A DNA stretch of 58,144 nt from Hyphomicrobiales bacterium (GTDB taxonomy: Bacteria > Pseudomonadota > Alphaproteobacteria > Rhizobiales > Rhizobiaceae). Where the stretch lies: assembly GCA_900469625.1 (NCBI GenBank), contig UBXV01000014.1, forward strand, positions 348,828-406,971, read 5' to 3'. Positions 8,700 to 17,515 of this stretch are shown piece after piece (the first letter of the stretch is position 1; the number at the start of each line of letters is the position of its first letter). The notes below the pieces were generated by a model. That model ran no database searches. It saw only the letters and a program-made list of their open reading frames with translations, and had not been told where the DNA came from. A program made the position numbers and the translations under genes.

Positions 8700-9698
8700 A
8701 TGTCCACCGCCGTACTTTTCGACAATGTTTCCCGTCACTTCGGCGCCGTGCGCGCCGTCGATGGCGTGAATCTCGAGATCGCCGAGGGCGAGTTCTTCGC
8801 CATGCTCGGCCCCTCAGGCTCCGGCAAGACCACGTGCCTGCGCCTGATGGCCGGCTTCGAGCAGCCGAGCGGCGGCCATATCGAAATCTTCGGCGAGACG
8901 GCCGAGGGCGTGCCGCCCTATCGCCGCAGCGTCAACACCGTATTCCAGGACTACGCCCTCTTCCCGCATCTCTCGATCCTCGACAACGTCGCCTATGGCC
9001 TGATGGTCAAGGGCGTCGGCCGCGAAGAGCGCCGCAAGGCGGCCGAGGACGCGCTCGCCATGGTCAAGCTGCCGAACTACGGCAGCCGCCGCCCCGGCCA
9101 GCTGTCCGGCGGCCAGCGCCAGCGCGTGGCGCTCGCCCGTGCGCTCGTCAACAAGCCGAAGGTCCTCTTGCTCGACGAGCCGCTCGGCGCGCTCGACCTG
9201 AAGCTGCGCGAGCAGATGCAGGAGGAGTTGAAAAGCCTCCAGAAGTCGCTCGGCATCACCTTCGTCTTCGTCACGCACGACCAGGGCGAAGCCCTGTCGA
9301 TGGCCGACCGCATCGCCGTCTTCAACGATGGCCGCATCCAGCAGCTCGGCAGCCCCGAAGAAGTCTACAAGCAGCCGAAGACGCGCTTCGTCGCCGATTT
9401 CGTCGGCTCGTCCAACGTGCTGCCGGCAAAGCTCTGCCAGAAGCTCGGGGTCAGATCCGCCTATGCGAGCCTGCGTCCCGAAGCGATCGCGCTGTCGGCA
9501 CCGTCCGAAGGTGCGCTCAGCCTCTCAGGCACGGTGGCCGCCCATAGTTTCCTCGGCGCGGTCAACCGCGTCGTCGTCGACGTCGATGGCGCGCGCATCG
9601 CGGTTGCAAGCCCCGCAGCACTTGCCGTTCCCACTATCGGCAGCCCCGTCACCATCAGCTTTGCGGCCAACGAGCTGCACCCGATGGAGGACGCATGA
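8700..9698 (+). CDS. ydcT: ABC transporter ATPase, spermidine/putrescine type (YdcT-like)
   Basis: The 332-residue ATP-binding subunit has Walker A GPSGSGKTT (residues 37-45), the Q-loop VFQDYALFPH, signature LSGGQ, Walker B LLLDEP and switch His in VTHDQ, followed by a C-terminal TOBE-like domain (about 240-332) as in PotA/YdcT. It energises import through YdcU and YdcV. The ATG at 8700 follows the RIME-like repeat; codons upstream of it are repeat sequence, so the longer in-frame start at 8601 is rejected. The stop overlaps ydcU by four bases. Confidence 0.94.
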   Translation: MSTAVLFDNVSRHFGAVRAVDGVNLEIAEGEFFAMLGPSGSGKTTCLRLMAGFEQPSGGHIEIFGETAEGVPPYRRSVNTVFQDYALFPHLSILDNVAYGLMVKGVGREERRKAAEDALAMVKLPNYGSRRPGQLSGGQRQRVALARALVNKPKVLLLDEPLGALDLKLREQMQEELKSLQKSLGITFVFVTHDQGEALSMADRIAVFNDGRIQQLGSPEEVYKQPKTRFVADFVGSSNVLPAKLCQKLGVRSAYASLRPEAIALSAPSEGALSLSGTVAAHSFLGAVNRVVVDVDGARIAVASPAALAVPTIGSPVTISFAANELHPMEDA

Positions 9699-10645
9699 CC
9701 GCCCTTGCTGAAAACCTCAACGCGGTCGACCGCCGCGGCGCGGCCGGGCGGCTGTCGGACTTCTTCTGGAAGCACCCGCATGTGCTCCTGACGGTGCTCC
9801 TGGCACCGCCGCTCCTGTGGCTCGGCGTCGTCTATGTCGGCTCGCTCTTTGCGCTCTTGCTGCAGAGCTTCTTCTCGATCGACGATTTCTCCGGCCTCAT
9901 CAGCTACGAGTTCACGCTTGCGACCTATCGCCAGCTCCTCAGCGAAACCAATCTCGACATCATCCTTCGCACCGTCTCGATGGCGGCGATCGTCACCATT
10001 GCCTCGGCGCTCATCGCCTTCCCGATCGCCTATTACGCGGCACGGTATGCCCAGGGAAAATGGAAGGTGCTGTTCTATCTCGGCGTCATGCTGCCGCTCT
10101 GGTCCAGTTACCTTGTCAAGATCTATGCCTGGAAGCTGATCCTCGCCAAGGAAGGCATCGTCACCTGGTTCCTCGGAAAACTGCATCTGCAGTGGCTGCT
10201 TGACGCCTGGCTGTCGCTTCCCGTCGTTGGCGGCAACTCGCTCTCGGTCAGCTATACCGGCACCTTCATCGTCTTCGTCTATGTCTGGCTGCCCTTCATG
10301 ATCCTGCCGATCCAGGCGGCACTGGAGCGCGTGCCGACCAACCTGATCGAGGCCTCCTCCGATCTCGGCGGCACGCCGGCCCAGACCTTCCGCCACGTGC
10401 TCTTTCCCCTGGCGCTTCCCGGCATCGTCGCCGGCTCGATCTTCACCTTTTCGCTGACGCTCGGCGACTACATCATTCCGCAGATCATCGGCTCGTCCCG
10501 GCTGTTCATCGGCCAGGCGGTCTATGCCCAGCAGGGCACGGCCGGTAACATTCCGCTCGCCGCCGCCTTCACCGTCGTGCCGATCGTTATCATGGGCGCC
10601 TATCTCTTTGTGGCCAAACGCATGGGGGCCTTCGATGCGCTCTGA
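9695..10645 (+). CDS. ydcU: ABC transporter permease, PotB/YdcU-like
   Basis: The 316-residue inner-membrane protein has about six hydrophobic spans and a binding-protein-dependent transport EAA-type loop ([27 protein letters not shown], about residues 215-241) that contacts the ATPase. It overlaps ydcT by four bases (ATGA) and ydcV by 11 bases, so it is translated as part of a tightly coupled operon. It forms the translocation pore with YdcV. Confidence 0.93.
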   Translation: MTALAENLNAVDRRGAAGRLSDFFWKHPHVLLTVLLAPPLLWLGVVYVGSLFALLLQSFFSIDDFSGLISYEFTLATYRQLLSETNLDIILRTVSMAAIVTIASALIAFPIAYYAARYAQGKWKVLFYLGVMLPLWSSYLVKIYAWKLILAKEGIVTWFLGKLHLQWLLDAWLSLPVVGGNSLSVSYTGTFIVFVYVWLPFMILPIQAALERVPTNLIEASSDLGGTPAQTFRHVLFPLALPGIVAGSIFTFSLTLGDYIIPQIIGSSRLFIGQAVYAQQGTAGNIPLAAAFTVVPIVIMGAYLFVAKRMGAFDAL

Positions 10646-11447
10646 ACGCAACCGCTCCCCTCTCGGCCTGAAGATCGCCGCTGCCGCCGGCCTTGCCTTC
10701 ATGCATGTGCCGATCCTCCTGATCTTCCTCTATGCCTTCACCACGGAGGAAAAGAGCTACCAGTTCCCGCCGCCGGGCCTGACGACGCAATGGTTTGCCG
10801 TCGCCTGGAACAGGCCGGATGTCTGGGCGGCGCTGACGCTGTCGGTCAAGGTCGCCTCGATCGCCACCGCGATTGCCTTGGTGCTGGGCACGCTTTGCGC
10901 CGCCGCCGTCAGCCAGACGCGGTTGTTCGGCCGCGAGACGATCTCGCTGCTGGTCATCCTGCCGATCGCGCTTCCCGGGATCATCACCGGCATCGCGCTG
11001 CGCTCGGCCTTCTCGATGGCGGAGATCCCGTTTTCGTTCTGGACCATCGTTCTCGGCCACGCGACTTTCTGCATCGTCGTCGTCTACAACAATGCGGTCG
11101 CCCGCTTCCGCCGCATCTCCGGCTCACTGATCGAGGCGTCGATGGACCTCGGCGCCGACGGCTTTCAGACCTTCCGCTACATCATCCTGCCGAACATCGG
11201 CACGGCGCTTCTGGCCGGCGGCATGCTCGCCTTCGCGCTGTCCTTCGACGAGGTGATCGTCACCACCTTTACCGCCGGCCAGCAGTCGACGCTGCCGATC
11301 TGGATGCTCGAAGAGCTCATCCGCCCGCGCCAGCGCCCGGTGACCAATGTCGTCGCCATGATCGTGGTGCTGGTCACCTTCCTGCCGATCCTCGGCGCCT
11401 ACTACCTGACCCGCGACGGCGACCAGATCGCCGGCGCCGGCAAATGA
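10635..11447 (+). CDS. ydcV: ABC transporter permease, PotC/YdcV-like
   Basis: The 270-residue permease has about six membrane spans and the EAA loop [23 protein letters not shown]. The ATG at 10635, inside the end of ydcU, is chosen because it gives the normal PotC-like N terminus (a short basic stretch, then [21 protein letters not shown]); a start at 10524 would add unrelated sequence antisense-like to ydcU. It pairs with YdcU. The aldehyde dehydrogenase gene follows 25 bases later. Confidence 0.92.
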   Translation: MRSERNRSPLGLKIAAAAGLAFMHVPILLIFLYAFTTEEKSYQFPPPGLTTQWFAVAWNRPDVWAALTLSVKVASIATAIALVLGTLCAAAVSQTRLFGRETISLLVILPIALPGIITGIALRSAFSMAEIPFSFWTIVLGHATFCIVVVYNNAVARFRRISGSLIEASMDLGADGFQTFRYIILPNIGTALLAGGMLAFALSFDEVIVTTFTAGQQSTLPIWMLEELIRPRQRPVTNVVAMIVVLVTFLPILGAYYLTRDGDQIAGAGK

Positions 11448-11472
11448 ACAAGACGTTCAAGGGAGAACAGAC

Positions 11473-12900
11473 ATGGACACCCAGCTTTTGATCGGATCGC
11501 GCTTCGAGGCCGGCACCGAAGCAGACGAGCTCATCCTCAACCCGCGCACCGGCGCCAAGATCATCGATCTTGCCGAAGCCTCGCACATGCAGGTCGAGGC
11601 GGCCGTCGACGCGGCGGAACGCGCCTTCGTCTCTTGGTCGATGACGACGCCGGGCGAACGCTCCGGCTACCTCCTGAAGATCGCCGACGCGATCGAGAAG
11701 AACGCCGATGATTTTGCAGCGCTCGAAGCGCTCAACTGCGGCAAGCCGATCAATGCCGTCAGGAACGACGAACTGCCGGCAATCGTCGACTGCTGGCGTT
11801 TCTTCGCCGGCGCCATCCGCAACCTGCATGCGCCGACGTCAGGCGAATATCTGCCCGGACACACCTCCATGGTCCGCCGCGACCCGGTCGGCATCGTCGG
11901 CTCGATCGCGCCCTGGAACTATCCGCTGATGATGATGGCGTGGAAGCTGGCGCCAGCGATCGCCGGCGGCAACACCGTCGTCTTCAAGCCGTCGGAACAG
12001 ACGCCGCTGACGGCGCTGAAGCTTGCCCGGCTGCTGGCCGACATCCTGCCCGAAGGCGTCGTCAACGTCGTCACCGGCCGCGGCGAAACCGTCGGCAATG
12101 CGCTCATCAACCATCCGAAGATCGCGATGGTCTCGATCACCGGCGATATCGCCACCGGCAAGAAAGTGCTGACGGCCGCTGCCAAGACGGTCAAGCGCAC
12201 CCATCTGGAGCTCGGCGGCAAGGCCCCCGTCATCGTCTACGACGACGCCGACCTCGAAGCGGTCGTGAGCGGCATCCGCACCTTCGGCTACTACAATGCC
12301 GGCCAGGACTGCACCGCCGCCTGCCGCATCTATGCCGAGGCCGGCATCTACGAAAAGCTCGTCGCCGACCTGAGCTCGGCCGTCTCCACCATCCGCTACA
12401 ATCTTGCCGACGACACCGAAAACGAAATCGGCCCGCTGATCTCGCGCCGCCAGCGCGACCGTGTCGCCAGCTTCGTCGAGCGCGCCGCCGACCAGAAGCA
12501 CATCGAAATCACCACCGGCGGTGCGCCCGGCAGCGCCGACGGCTTCTTCTTCCAGCCGACGGTGATCGCCGGCGCCACCCAGGAGGACGAAATCGTGCGG
12601 CGCGAAGTGTTCGGCCCCGTTGTCTCCGTCACCCGCTTCACCGGCAACGACGATGCCGTCGCCTGGGCCAATGACAGCGATTACGGCCTCGCCTCCTCCG
12701 TCTGGACCAAGGACATCTCCAAGGCGATGAAAGCCGCCTCGCGCCTGCAATACGGCTGCACCTGGATCAACACCCACTTCATGTTGACCAACGAGATGCC
12801 GCATGGCGGCGTCAAGCAGTCCGGTTACGGCAAGGACATGTCCGTCTATGCGCTGGAGGACTACACTGCCGTCCGCCACATCATGATCAACCACGGCTAG
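11473..12900 (+). CDS. patD: Gamma-aminobutyraldehyde dehydrogenase (PatD/YdcW-like)
   Basis: The 475-residue NAD-dependent aldehyde dehydrogenase has the family motifs [24 protein letters not shown] (Glu246) and GQDCTAACR (catalytic Cys280). Position numbers and length coincide with E. coli PatD, which oxidises 4-aminobutanal to GABA after putrescine transamination. A ribosome site (AAGGGAGAA) precedes the ATG. Its place as last enzyme gene after ydcSTUV indicates an uptake-plus-oxidation unit for putrescine-like amines. No putrescine aminotransferase is in the window, so that step is probably encoded elsewhere. Other omega-aminoaldehydes, such as betaine aldehyde, remain possible substrates. 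Confidence 0.9.
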   Translation: MDTQLLIGSRFEAGTEADELILNPRTGAKIIDLAEASHMQVEAAVDAAERAFVSWSMTTPGERSGYLLKIADAIEKNADDFAALEALNCGKPINAVRNDELPAIVDCWRFFAGAIRNLHAPTSGEYLPGHTSMVRRDPVGIVGSIAPWNYPLMMMAWKLAPAIAGGNTVVFKPSEQTPLTALKLARLLADILPEGVVNVVTGRGETVGNALINHPKIAMVSITGDIATGKKVLTAAAKTVKRTHLELGGKAPVIVYDDADLEAVVSGIRTFGYYNAGQDCTAACRIYAEAGIYEKLVADLSSAVSTIRYNLADDTENEIGPLISRRQRDRVASFVERAADQKHIEITTGGAPGSADGFFFQPTVIAGATQEDEIVRREVFGPVVSVTRFTGNDDAVAWANDSDYGLASSVWTKDISKAMKAASRLQYGCTWINTHFMLTNEMPHGGVKQSGYGKDMSVYALEDYTAVRHIMINHG

Positions 12901-12903
12901 GCG

Positions 12904-12946
12904 TTCAGGCGTGGCGCGATGTCCGTTCGGCGGCGCCACGCCTGAA
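12904..12946. other. 14-bp perfect stem-loop between patD and the NTF2-like gene
   Basis: TTCAGGCGTGGCGC (12904-12917) pairs exactly with GCGCCACGCCTGAA (12933-12946) across a 15-base loop. No T-run follows, so it is more likely an mRNA-processing or stability element, or a partial terminator, than a classical intrinsic terminator. Confidence 0.7.
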
Positions 12947-12970
12947 ACCACGACAACGGGAGGAAAAACC

Positions 12971-13462
12971 ATGTACCGCCGCCAATTGCTTGTCGCCTTG
13001 GGTGCTCTGGGTCTGAGTGCCGTTGTCCACGTGCCCCCAGGCTTTGCCGCCGAAGCGGCGCCTGATGTCGTCAAGGCCTATGTCGCCGCCTGGAATGCCC
13101 ATGATGCGGGCAAGGCCGCCTCCTACTTTGCTGATGACGTCAGCTATTACGACGCCTCGGTCGGAAAGCCCGTCACCGGCAAGGATGCCGCCAAGACCGG
13201 CGTCATCGACAATTTCCTCAATGCCGCGCCCGACGCCGTCTGGACCATGAAGGGCGACCCGATCGCCGCCGGCGACAAGGTCTCCTTCGAATGGGAATTC
13301 TCGGGCACCAATTCCGGTGCCTGGGCCGATGGAACGGCGGCGACCGGCAAGAGCTTCAAGTTTACCGGCGCTTCGGTGTTCACGGTCAAGGACGGCAAGA
13401 TCGCCGCTCAGAACGACTATTACGACGCCCTCGGCTTCTACAAGCAGCTCGGACTGCTGTAG
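12971..13462 (+). CDS. Exported NTF2/SnoaL-like small protein
   Basis: The 163-residue product starts with a signal peptide (MYRRQLLVALGALGLSAVVHVPPGFA) and then has the NTF2-like core VVKAYVAAWNAHDAGKAASYFADDVSYYDA and a C-terminal GKIAAQNDYYDALGFYKQLGL. SnoaL-like folds include isomerases, hydrolases and ligand binders; no reaction can be assigned. GGGAGGA before the ATG is strong. It is the last gene before a terminator and probably shares the ydc-patD transcript, though the hairpin at 12904-12946 may tune its level. Confidence 0.85.
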   Translation: MYRRQLLVALGALGLSAVVHVPPGFAAEAAPDVVKAYVAAWNAHDAGKAASYFADDVSYYDASVGKPVTGKDAAKTGVIDNFLNAAPDAVWTMKGDPIAAGDKVSFEWEFSGTNSGAWADGTAATGKSFKFTGASVFTVKDGKIAAQNDYYDALGFYKQLGLL

Positions 13463-13482
13463 CCGCGACAGCGCCCGGCCTT

Positions 13483-13520
13483 GACGAACCGCGAGGGAAG
13501 GCTCGCGGTTCGTCCTTCTT
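13483..13520 (+). terminator. Intrinsic terminator of the ydc-patD operon
   Basis: GACGAACCGCGAG (13483-13495) pairs perfectly with CTCGCGGTTCGTC (13502-13514) over a six-base loop, followed by CTTCTT. Confidence 0.8.
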
Positions 13521-13564
13521 CCCCGGCCCGGGATCAAAACATGGTTGCAAAGTCACGAAATTAC

Positions 13565-13597
13565 TTGCACCTGCTAAAATCATGAGTATCACGTTCA
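13565..13597 (+). promoter_or_regulatory. Candidate promoter and RirA (IRO) box before fhuF
   Basis: TGA-N9-TCA occurs at 13583-13597 (TGAGTATCACGTTCA), which is the published IRO-box form bound by RirA in rhizobia under iron sufficiency. It overlaps a possible -10 (TATCAC, 13587-13592) placed 16 bases after TTGCAC (13565-13570). The position about 110 bases before an iron-siderophore operon fits iron repression. Confidence 0.5.
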
Positions 13598-13703
13598 CCT
13601 TATGAGTTTCTGACGGGGTTCAGACAGTGTATCGCATGCTCGCAACAAGGTTCGCTGCTTCGGTCGGGTTGCCGGCTGTGTCACGCTCACACCGGGTGAC
13701 GCT

Positions 13704-14459
13704 ATGACGGCGGCTGCGTCCGAAGCGCTCATGGAGACGGGCGGCATCAAGGTGCTCTCGTCCGCCTTTTCCGGCCCGCATGCCTGGTGCAACGAAAAGA
13801 TGATGCTGTCGGACGACCTTGCCGATGGCATGGCGCTGCCCGAGTTCTTCGGCTCCGGCGCCTTCGACCGGGCGCTCGACATCTACGCTGCGGCATCTGG
13901 CGGCAGCGACCGCCGCGCGGTCGCCTCCATGTGGTCGCTCTATTATTTCTCGGCGCTGACGATCCCCTACATCGTTGCCCGCGTGCTCGATCACCAGGTG
14001 CTGCCGGTGTCGTTCGACCGCATGAAGGTGGCACTCGCCGAGGACGGCCTGCCGCGCGCCTTCGGTGTCGCCGATGCCGGAGACTGGCAGGCAAGGGACG
14101 ACGAAGACGTCTTTGCCACCCTGGCGCCGCTGATGGGAGAGCACCTGCGCGAGGTCGTCGGCTACCTCAAGTCGAGCGGCGGCATCGCCCCGAAGCTCGC
14201 CTGGAACAACGCGGTCGTCTACATCGACTATGCGCTGCGCGCCGCTGGCGTCGAGCCGCTTCATGTCCAGGCAGAAGCCCTCACTGGCCGCAAATCCTTG
14301 CCCGATGGATCGCCGAACCCTTTCTTCGATTGCCTTCGCCACGAGGAAGAGGACGGCGCACGCGTCTGTCGGCGCAAGATCTGCTGCCTGCGTTACCTGC
14401 TCCCGGGCGTGCGCAGCTGCGGCAGCCTCTGCGCCCTGCCCAGCCAACGGAAACAGTAG
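13704..14459 (+). CDS. fhuF: FhuF family siderophore-iron reductase
   Basis: The 251-residue protein ends in the FhuF 2Fe-2S cluster motif: Cys227-Cys228, then ten residues, Cys239, three residues, Cys243, with an extra Cys222 nearby. FhuF proteins reduce ferric hydroxamate siderophores in the cytoplasm to release iron. The N-terminal 200 residues fit the family's helical domain (WSLYYFSALTIPYIVARV). It is followed after one base by the periplasmic ferrisiderophore-binding gene, the fhuF-fhuP arrangement described in Sinorhizobium meliloti. A candidate IRO box upstream suggests RirA control. A second FhuF-type protein lies at 40537-41403. Confidence 0.88.
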   Translation: MTAAASEALMETGGIKVLSSAFSGPHAWCNEKMMLSDDLADGMALPEFFGSGAFDRALDIYAAASGGSDRRAVASMWSLYYFSALTIPYIVARVLDHQVLPVSFDRMKVALAEDGLPRAFGVADAGDWQARDDEDVFATLAPLMGEHLREVVGYLKSSGGIAPKLAWNNAVVYIDYALRAAGVEPLHVQAEALTGRKSLPDGSPNPFFDCLRHEEEDGARVCRRKICCLRYLLPGVRSCGSLCALPSQRKQ

Positions 14460-14460
14460 C

Positions 14461-15606
14461 TTGCTTCATCTCGCCTTGCGCTTCACGACCCGTGCATTCC
14501 TGACGCTGCTCATTGCCCTGACGGTCTTCGCAGCACCAGTGCAAGCCGAGGGCAAATGGCCGATGACGGTCACGGACGCGGCCGGACGCGCGGTGACGAT
14601 CCCCGCGAAACCGAGTGCGATCCTGCTCGGCAGCGGCTTCAACCTGATCGCGCTTTCGCTCATTCACCCGGATCCCGTCAGCCTGCTCGCCGGCTGGTCC
14701 AGCGACATGAAGGGCGCCAATCCCGAGATCTACGAGAGCTTCCGCCAGAAGTTCCCCGCGATCGCGGACGTGCCGCTGATCGATGACGGCACGCTCCCGG
14801 GCCTTTCGAATGAAGCGCTGCTGACGCTCAAGGCCGACCTTGCCATCCTCGCCAACTGGCAGGCCGACACCGAGCCGGGCCAGCGCACGATCGACTACCT
14901 GACCAGCATCGGCGTGCCCGTCATCGTCGTCGATTTCAACAGTGACCCGCTCAAGACCACGCCGGACATGATGCGCCTTCTCGGCAAGATCCTGGAGCGC
15001 GACGAACAGGCCGAAGCCTTCGCCCGCTACTACGAGGACAAGCTGGCCCTGATCCGCGCGCGCGTAGCCGCCAAGCCGGAGCCGCGGCCGAGCGTGCTGA
15101 TGCATGCCTTCCCCAAGCCCGACCAGTGCTGCTGGGCCTTTGGCGTCGGCGGGCTCGGCGAATTCCTGACGATCGCCGGCGGCCGCAACATCACCGAAGG
15201 CGCGCTGCCGCGAGCGGGGGGCACGGTGGGTGCCGAAGCCGTCATCGCCGCAAACCCCGAGGTCTATATCGCGACATCGTCTCCCGGCGGAACCTATAGC
15301 GGCTTTTCCATCGGGCCGGGCGTTGCTAGGGATGAGGCGCAGCAGACCTTGGCAGCGGCGGTCGAGGCGCCAGCCCTCTCCGGCATCGCGGCCGTCGAAG
15401 GCGGCCGTGTCCATGGCATCTGGAACTTCTTCAACGCCATCCCGCTCAACATTGTCGCCGCCGAAGCCTTCGCCCATTGGCTGCGGCCCGACATCTTTGC
15501 CGATCTCGACCCGGAAAAGAGCCTCGCCGAGATCAACGAGCGCTTCGCTGCCGTGCCCTTCGAAGGCACGTTCACCGTCAGCCTTGGTGCCGATTCCGCT
15601 CGCTAG
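14461..15606 (+). CDS. fhuP: Periplasmic iron-siderophore-binding protein (FhuP-like)
   Basis: The mature protein is a class III periplasmic binding protein: VTDAAGRAVTIPAKP, LGSGFNLIALSLIHPDPV, NEALLTLKADLAI, GGRNITEGALPRAGGTVGAEAVIAANPEVYI. The TTG at 14461, one base after the fhuF stop, gives a proper signal peptide (MLHLALRFTTRAFLTLLIALTVFAAPVQA). Longer in-frame starts inside fhuF would add 77 residues of fhuF-antiframe sequence before it and are rejected. It should deliver hydroxamate-type ferrisiderophores to an inner-membrane transporter; no fhu permease or ATPase is in the window. Confidence 0.86.
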   Translation: MLHLALRFTTRAFLTLLIALTVFAAPVQAEGKWPMTVTDAAGRAVTIPAKPSAILLGSGFNLIALSLIHPDPVSLLAGWSSDMKGANPEIYESFRQKFPAIADVPLIDDGTLPGLSNEALLTLKADLAILANWQADTEPGQRTIDYLTSIGVPVIVVDFNSDPLKTTPDMMRLLGKILERDEQAEAFARYYEDKLALIRARVAAKPEPRPSVLMHAFPKPDQCCWAFGVGGLGEFLTIAGGRNITEGALPRAGGTVGAEAVIAANPEVYIATSSPGGTYSGFSIGPGVARDEAQQTLAAAVEAPALSGIAAVEGGRVHGIWNFFNAIPLNIVAAEAFAHWLRPDIFADLDPEKSLAEINERFAAVPFEGTFTVSLGADSAR

Positions 15607-15765
15607 AGGGTCAACTCTGGCCTCTGCATTCACAATTGGCGCAAGGGGTTGGCGAAAAGACCGGCGGCGCGAACGGCCAAATGCCGAAGGCGTGACCGCC
15701 GTGCGCACCGGGCGATGTTGCCACCTGCGGCTCACCCTATATAAGGGTCGATAGGGAGGAGCTTC

Positions 15766-16287
15766 ATGCTTTGGTTGGTAGCGTTGGTTGGCGTGGCGGT
15801 CGTGTATCTGGCGGCGCGTTTCAGTCGCTTTCGTCGGTGGGCCGAACCCATCCTGTCGGTCGCAGTGGCAATCGCCCTCCTCTCCGCCTTCATCGTCTGG
15901 ATCAGCGACCGCAGCGAGCGCAAGGCTCCGGCACCCGAGCCGGTCGCAACTGAGCCTGTAACGCCTGCCGCCGAAAACATAGCGCTCACCGACATGACCT
16001 TCGAGCAGAGCCAGCCGGAGCGGAGCTTCCGCCTGCGCGGCACCGTCACCAACAACGGCGCGACGCCGCTTGAGTATTTCCGGCTTGCCGTGACGCTCGA
16101 GGATTGCCCCGAAGACAGCTGCACCAAGATCGGCGACGACACGGCACTTTTGCTTTCGCGCGTGCCCGTCGGCCAGGCCAGGCCGTTCGAGACCTTCCTG
16201 ACCTTCCCGAGCCGCGAGGGCGTAAGCCTGACGACGCCGAAATGGACCTACCAGGTGCTGGAAGTCCGCGGCGCCGCCAGCAAGTAG
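15766..16287 (+). CDS. Hypothetical membrane-anchored protein with FxLYD-like domain
   Basis: The 173-residue protein has two N-terminal hydrophobic segments (about 1-17 and 28-46), a Pro/Glu/Thr-rich linker, and a C-terminal beta domain with FRLRGTVTNNGATPLEYFRLAVTLEDC, which resembles FxLYD-type domains, and a Cys pair (DCPEDSC). It is probably an inner-membrane protein with the C-terminal domain on the periplasmic side. GGGAGGAG upstream of the ATG is an excellent ribosome site. No function is known and the link to the upstream fhu genes is only positional. Confidence 0.7.
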   Translation: MLWLVALVGVAVVYLAARFSRFRRWAEPILSVAVAIALLSAFIVWISDRSERKAPAPEPVATEPVTPAAENIALTDMTFEQSQPERSFRLRGTVTNNGATPLEYFRLAVTLEDCPEDSCTKIGDDTALLLSRVPVGQARPFETFLTFPSREGVSLTTPKWTYQVLEVRGAASK

Positions 16288-16302
16288 CGCGCCGCAGTAT
16301 TC

Positions 16303-16887
16303 CTACGCTGCTGCCGCCGGCCGCAAGGCGGAGACGATCTCCGCCGTCGTCGTCACCTCGGCAAATTCCGCCCTGAGCGTCGCGACATGCGCCCGGTGGA
16401 TATCCCGCGCCGGGATCGTGCCGCCGGCACCATCCGGCTGGTCGAAACAGTCGCAGGCATCCTCCACCAGGATCACCCGATAGCCGAGATTGGCGCCGAC
16501 CCGAACGGAGGTCGAGACGCACATGTCGGTCGAGATGCCGAAGAGCACGACCGTATCGACGCCGAGCCGGCGCAGGCGCAAGTCGAGATCGGTGCCGATG
16601 AAGGCGGCGTTGACGCTCTTGCTGACAAGCGGCTCGTCGCCCTCAGGCGCGAAACCCGGCCGTGGCGCGTTGCCGGGAGCACCGGGCGCAAGCGTCGAGC
16701 CCGGCGCGACACTGTCGTGGCGAACATGGATGACCGGCCGTCCAGCCGCCCGCCAAGAGGCGAGCAACGCGCGCCCGTTGTCATCGACCGCATCATTCCA
16801 GCGCGGCGGCCAGGGTGCCGCGTCGAACGCCTGCTGCATGTCGATCGGGATCAGGACGGCATTGTCGGGAAGTCGCGGTGTGGTCAT
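16303..16887 (-). CDS. Isochorismatase-family cysteine hydrolase
   Basis: The 194-residue protein has the complete Asp-Lys-Cys triad of the family: Asp16 in LIPIDMQ, Lys90 in VSKSVNAAF and Cys123 in GISTDMCVSTS. Family members hydrolyse amides or vinyl ethers (nicotinamide, maleamate, isochorismate and others); the substrate cannot be read. It is transcribed away from the Lrp/AsnC gene at 17002, and the shared gap carries two perfect palindromes, so the regulator probably controls both genes. A different, BiuH-like member lies at 26999-27664. Confidence 0.88.
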   Translation of the reverse strand: MTTPRLPDNAVLIPIDMQQAFDAAPWPPRWNDAVDDNGRALLASWRAAGRPVIHVRHDSVAPGSTLAPGAPGNAPRPGFAPEGDEPLVSKSVNAAFIGTDLDLRLRRLGVDTVVLFGISTDMCVSTSVRVGANLGYRVILVEDACDCFDQPDGAGGTIPARDIHRAHVATLRAEFAEVTTTAEIVSALRPAAAA

Positions 16888-16913
16888 GGCTGAAGCTCCT
16901 TGGTTGCCTGAAG

Positions 16914-16977
16914 AAGCTAGCTAGCTTATCGTCCGGTTTCACTGGACATGATGGAGCTTGACCGGACGAACGTCCGG
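16914..16977. promoter_or_regulatory. Palindromic operator region between hydrolase and Lrp/AsnC genes
   Basis: Two perfect dyads lie in the divergent gap: AAGCTAGCTAGCTT at 16914-16927 and CCGGACG-AA-CGTCCGG at 16962-16977, with an extra CGTCCGG half-site at about 16930-16936. They are candidate sites for the Lrp-type regulator and imply translation of that gene starts downstream of them. Confidence 0.5.
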
Positions 16978-17001
16978 ACATCCGAACGCGAGGGCGACAT
17001 A

Positions 17002-17445
17002 TTGACGGAAATGGATGAGAAGGACCGTTTGCTGGTCGCCGCGCTTCGCCAGGATTCGCGCCAGAGCCTGGTGGCACTCGCGCGCCATTCGGGCCTGTCT
17101 CGAAGCGCTGCCCATGAGCGTTTGCGCCGGCTGGAAACGAAGGGTGTGATTGCCGGTTACACCATCCGCTTGGGGATCGAGGACAAGGCGCCGGTGGTGC
17201 GGGCGCTGATCGCCGTCTCCTTCCAGCCCGGCAAGAACTGCGACCACATCGTGCCGCATCTGGCCGGCATGCCGCCCGTGGTCAGTTGCTGGTCGCTCGC
17301 CGGCGAAACCGACCTGATGCTCCTGATCGAATGTGCCTCCAACGGCGACCTGGACACCATCCGCCGGCAGATCTCGCTGATTTCGGGCGTGGCCACCGTG
17401 CAGACCCACGTGGCGCTGCGCACCCATTTCGACCGACGGGATTGA
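17002..17445 (+). CDS. Lrp/AsnC family transcriptional regulator
   Basis: The 147-residue protein starts MTEMDEKDRLLVAALRQDSR, the standard AsnC opening, followed by the helix-turn-helix ALARHSGLSRSAAHERLRRLE, a linker, and a C-terminal RAM/ligand-binding domain (RALIAVSFQPGK to VALRTHF). TTG 17002 has GAGGG eight bases upstream; ATG 17011 is an alternative. The in-frame ATG at 16948 would translate the operator palindrome and is less likely. Probable targets are the divergent hydrolase gene and itself. Confidence 0.83.
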   Translation: MTEMDEKDRLLVAALRQDSRQSLVALARHSGLSRSAAHERLRRLETKGVIAGYTIRLGIEDKAPVVRALIAVSFQPGKNCDHIVPHLAGMPPVVSCWSLAGETDLMLLIECASNGDLDTIRRQISLISGVATVQTHVALRTHFDRRD

Positions 17446-17515
17446 GCGCGCAAACGCGCGCTGCACGACGGCGCGCATTGTTCCGGCCCAAACCGCCGCT
17501 GAGCCACCGATACTT

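Noticed and set aside
14230-14460. Upstream in-frame start for fhuP inside fhuF
   Set aside because: It would bury the signal peptide behind 77 residues read from another frame of fhuF; TTG 14461 gives a normal exported protein.
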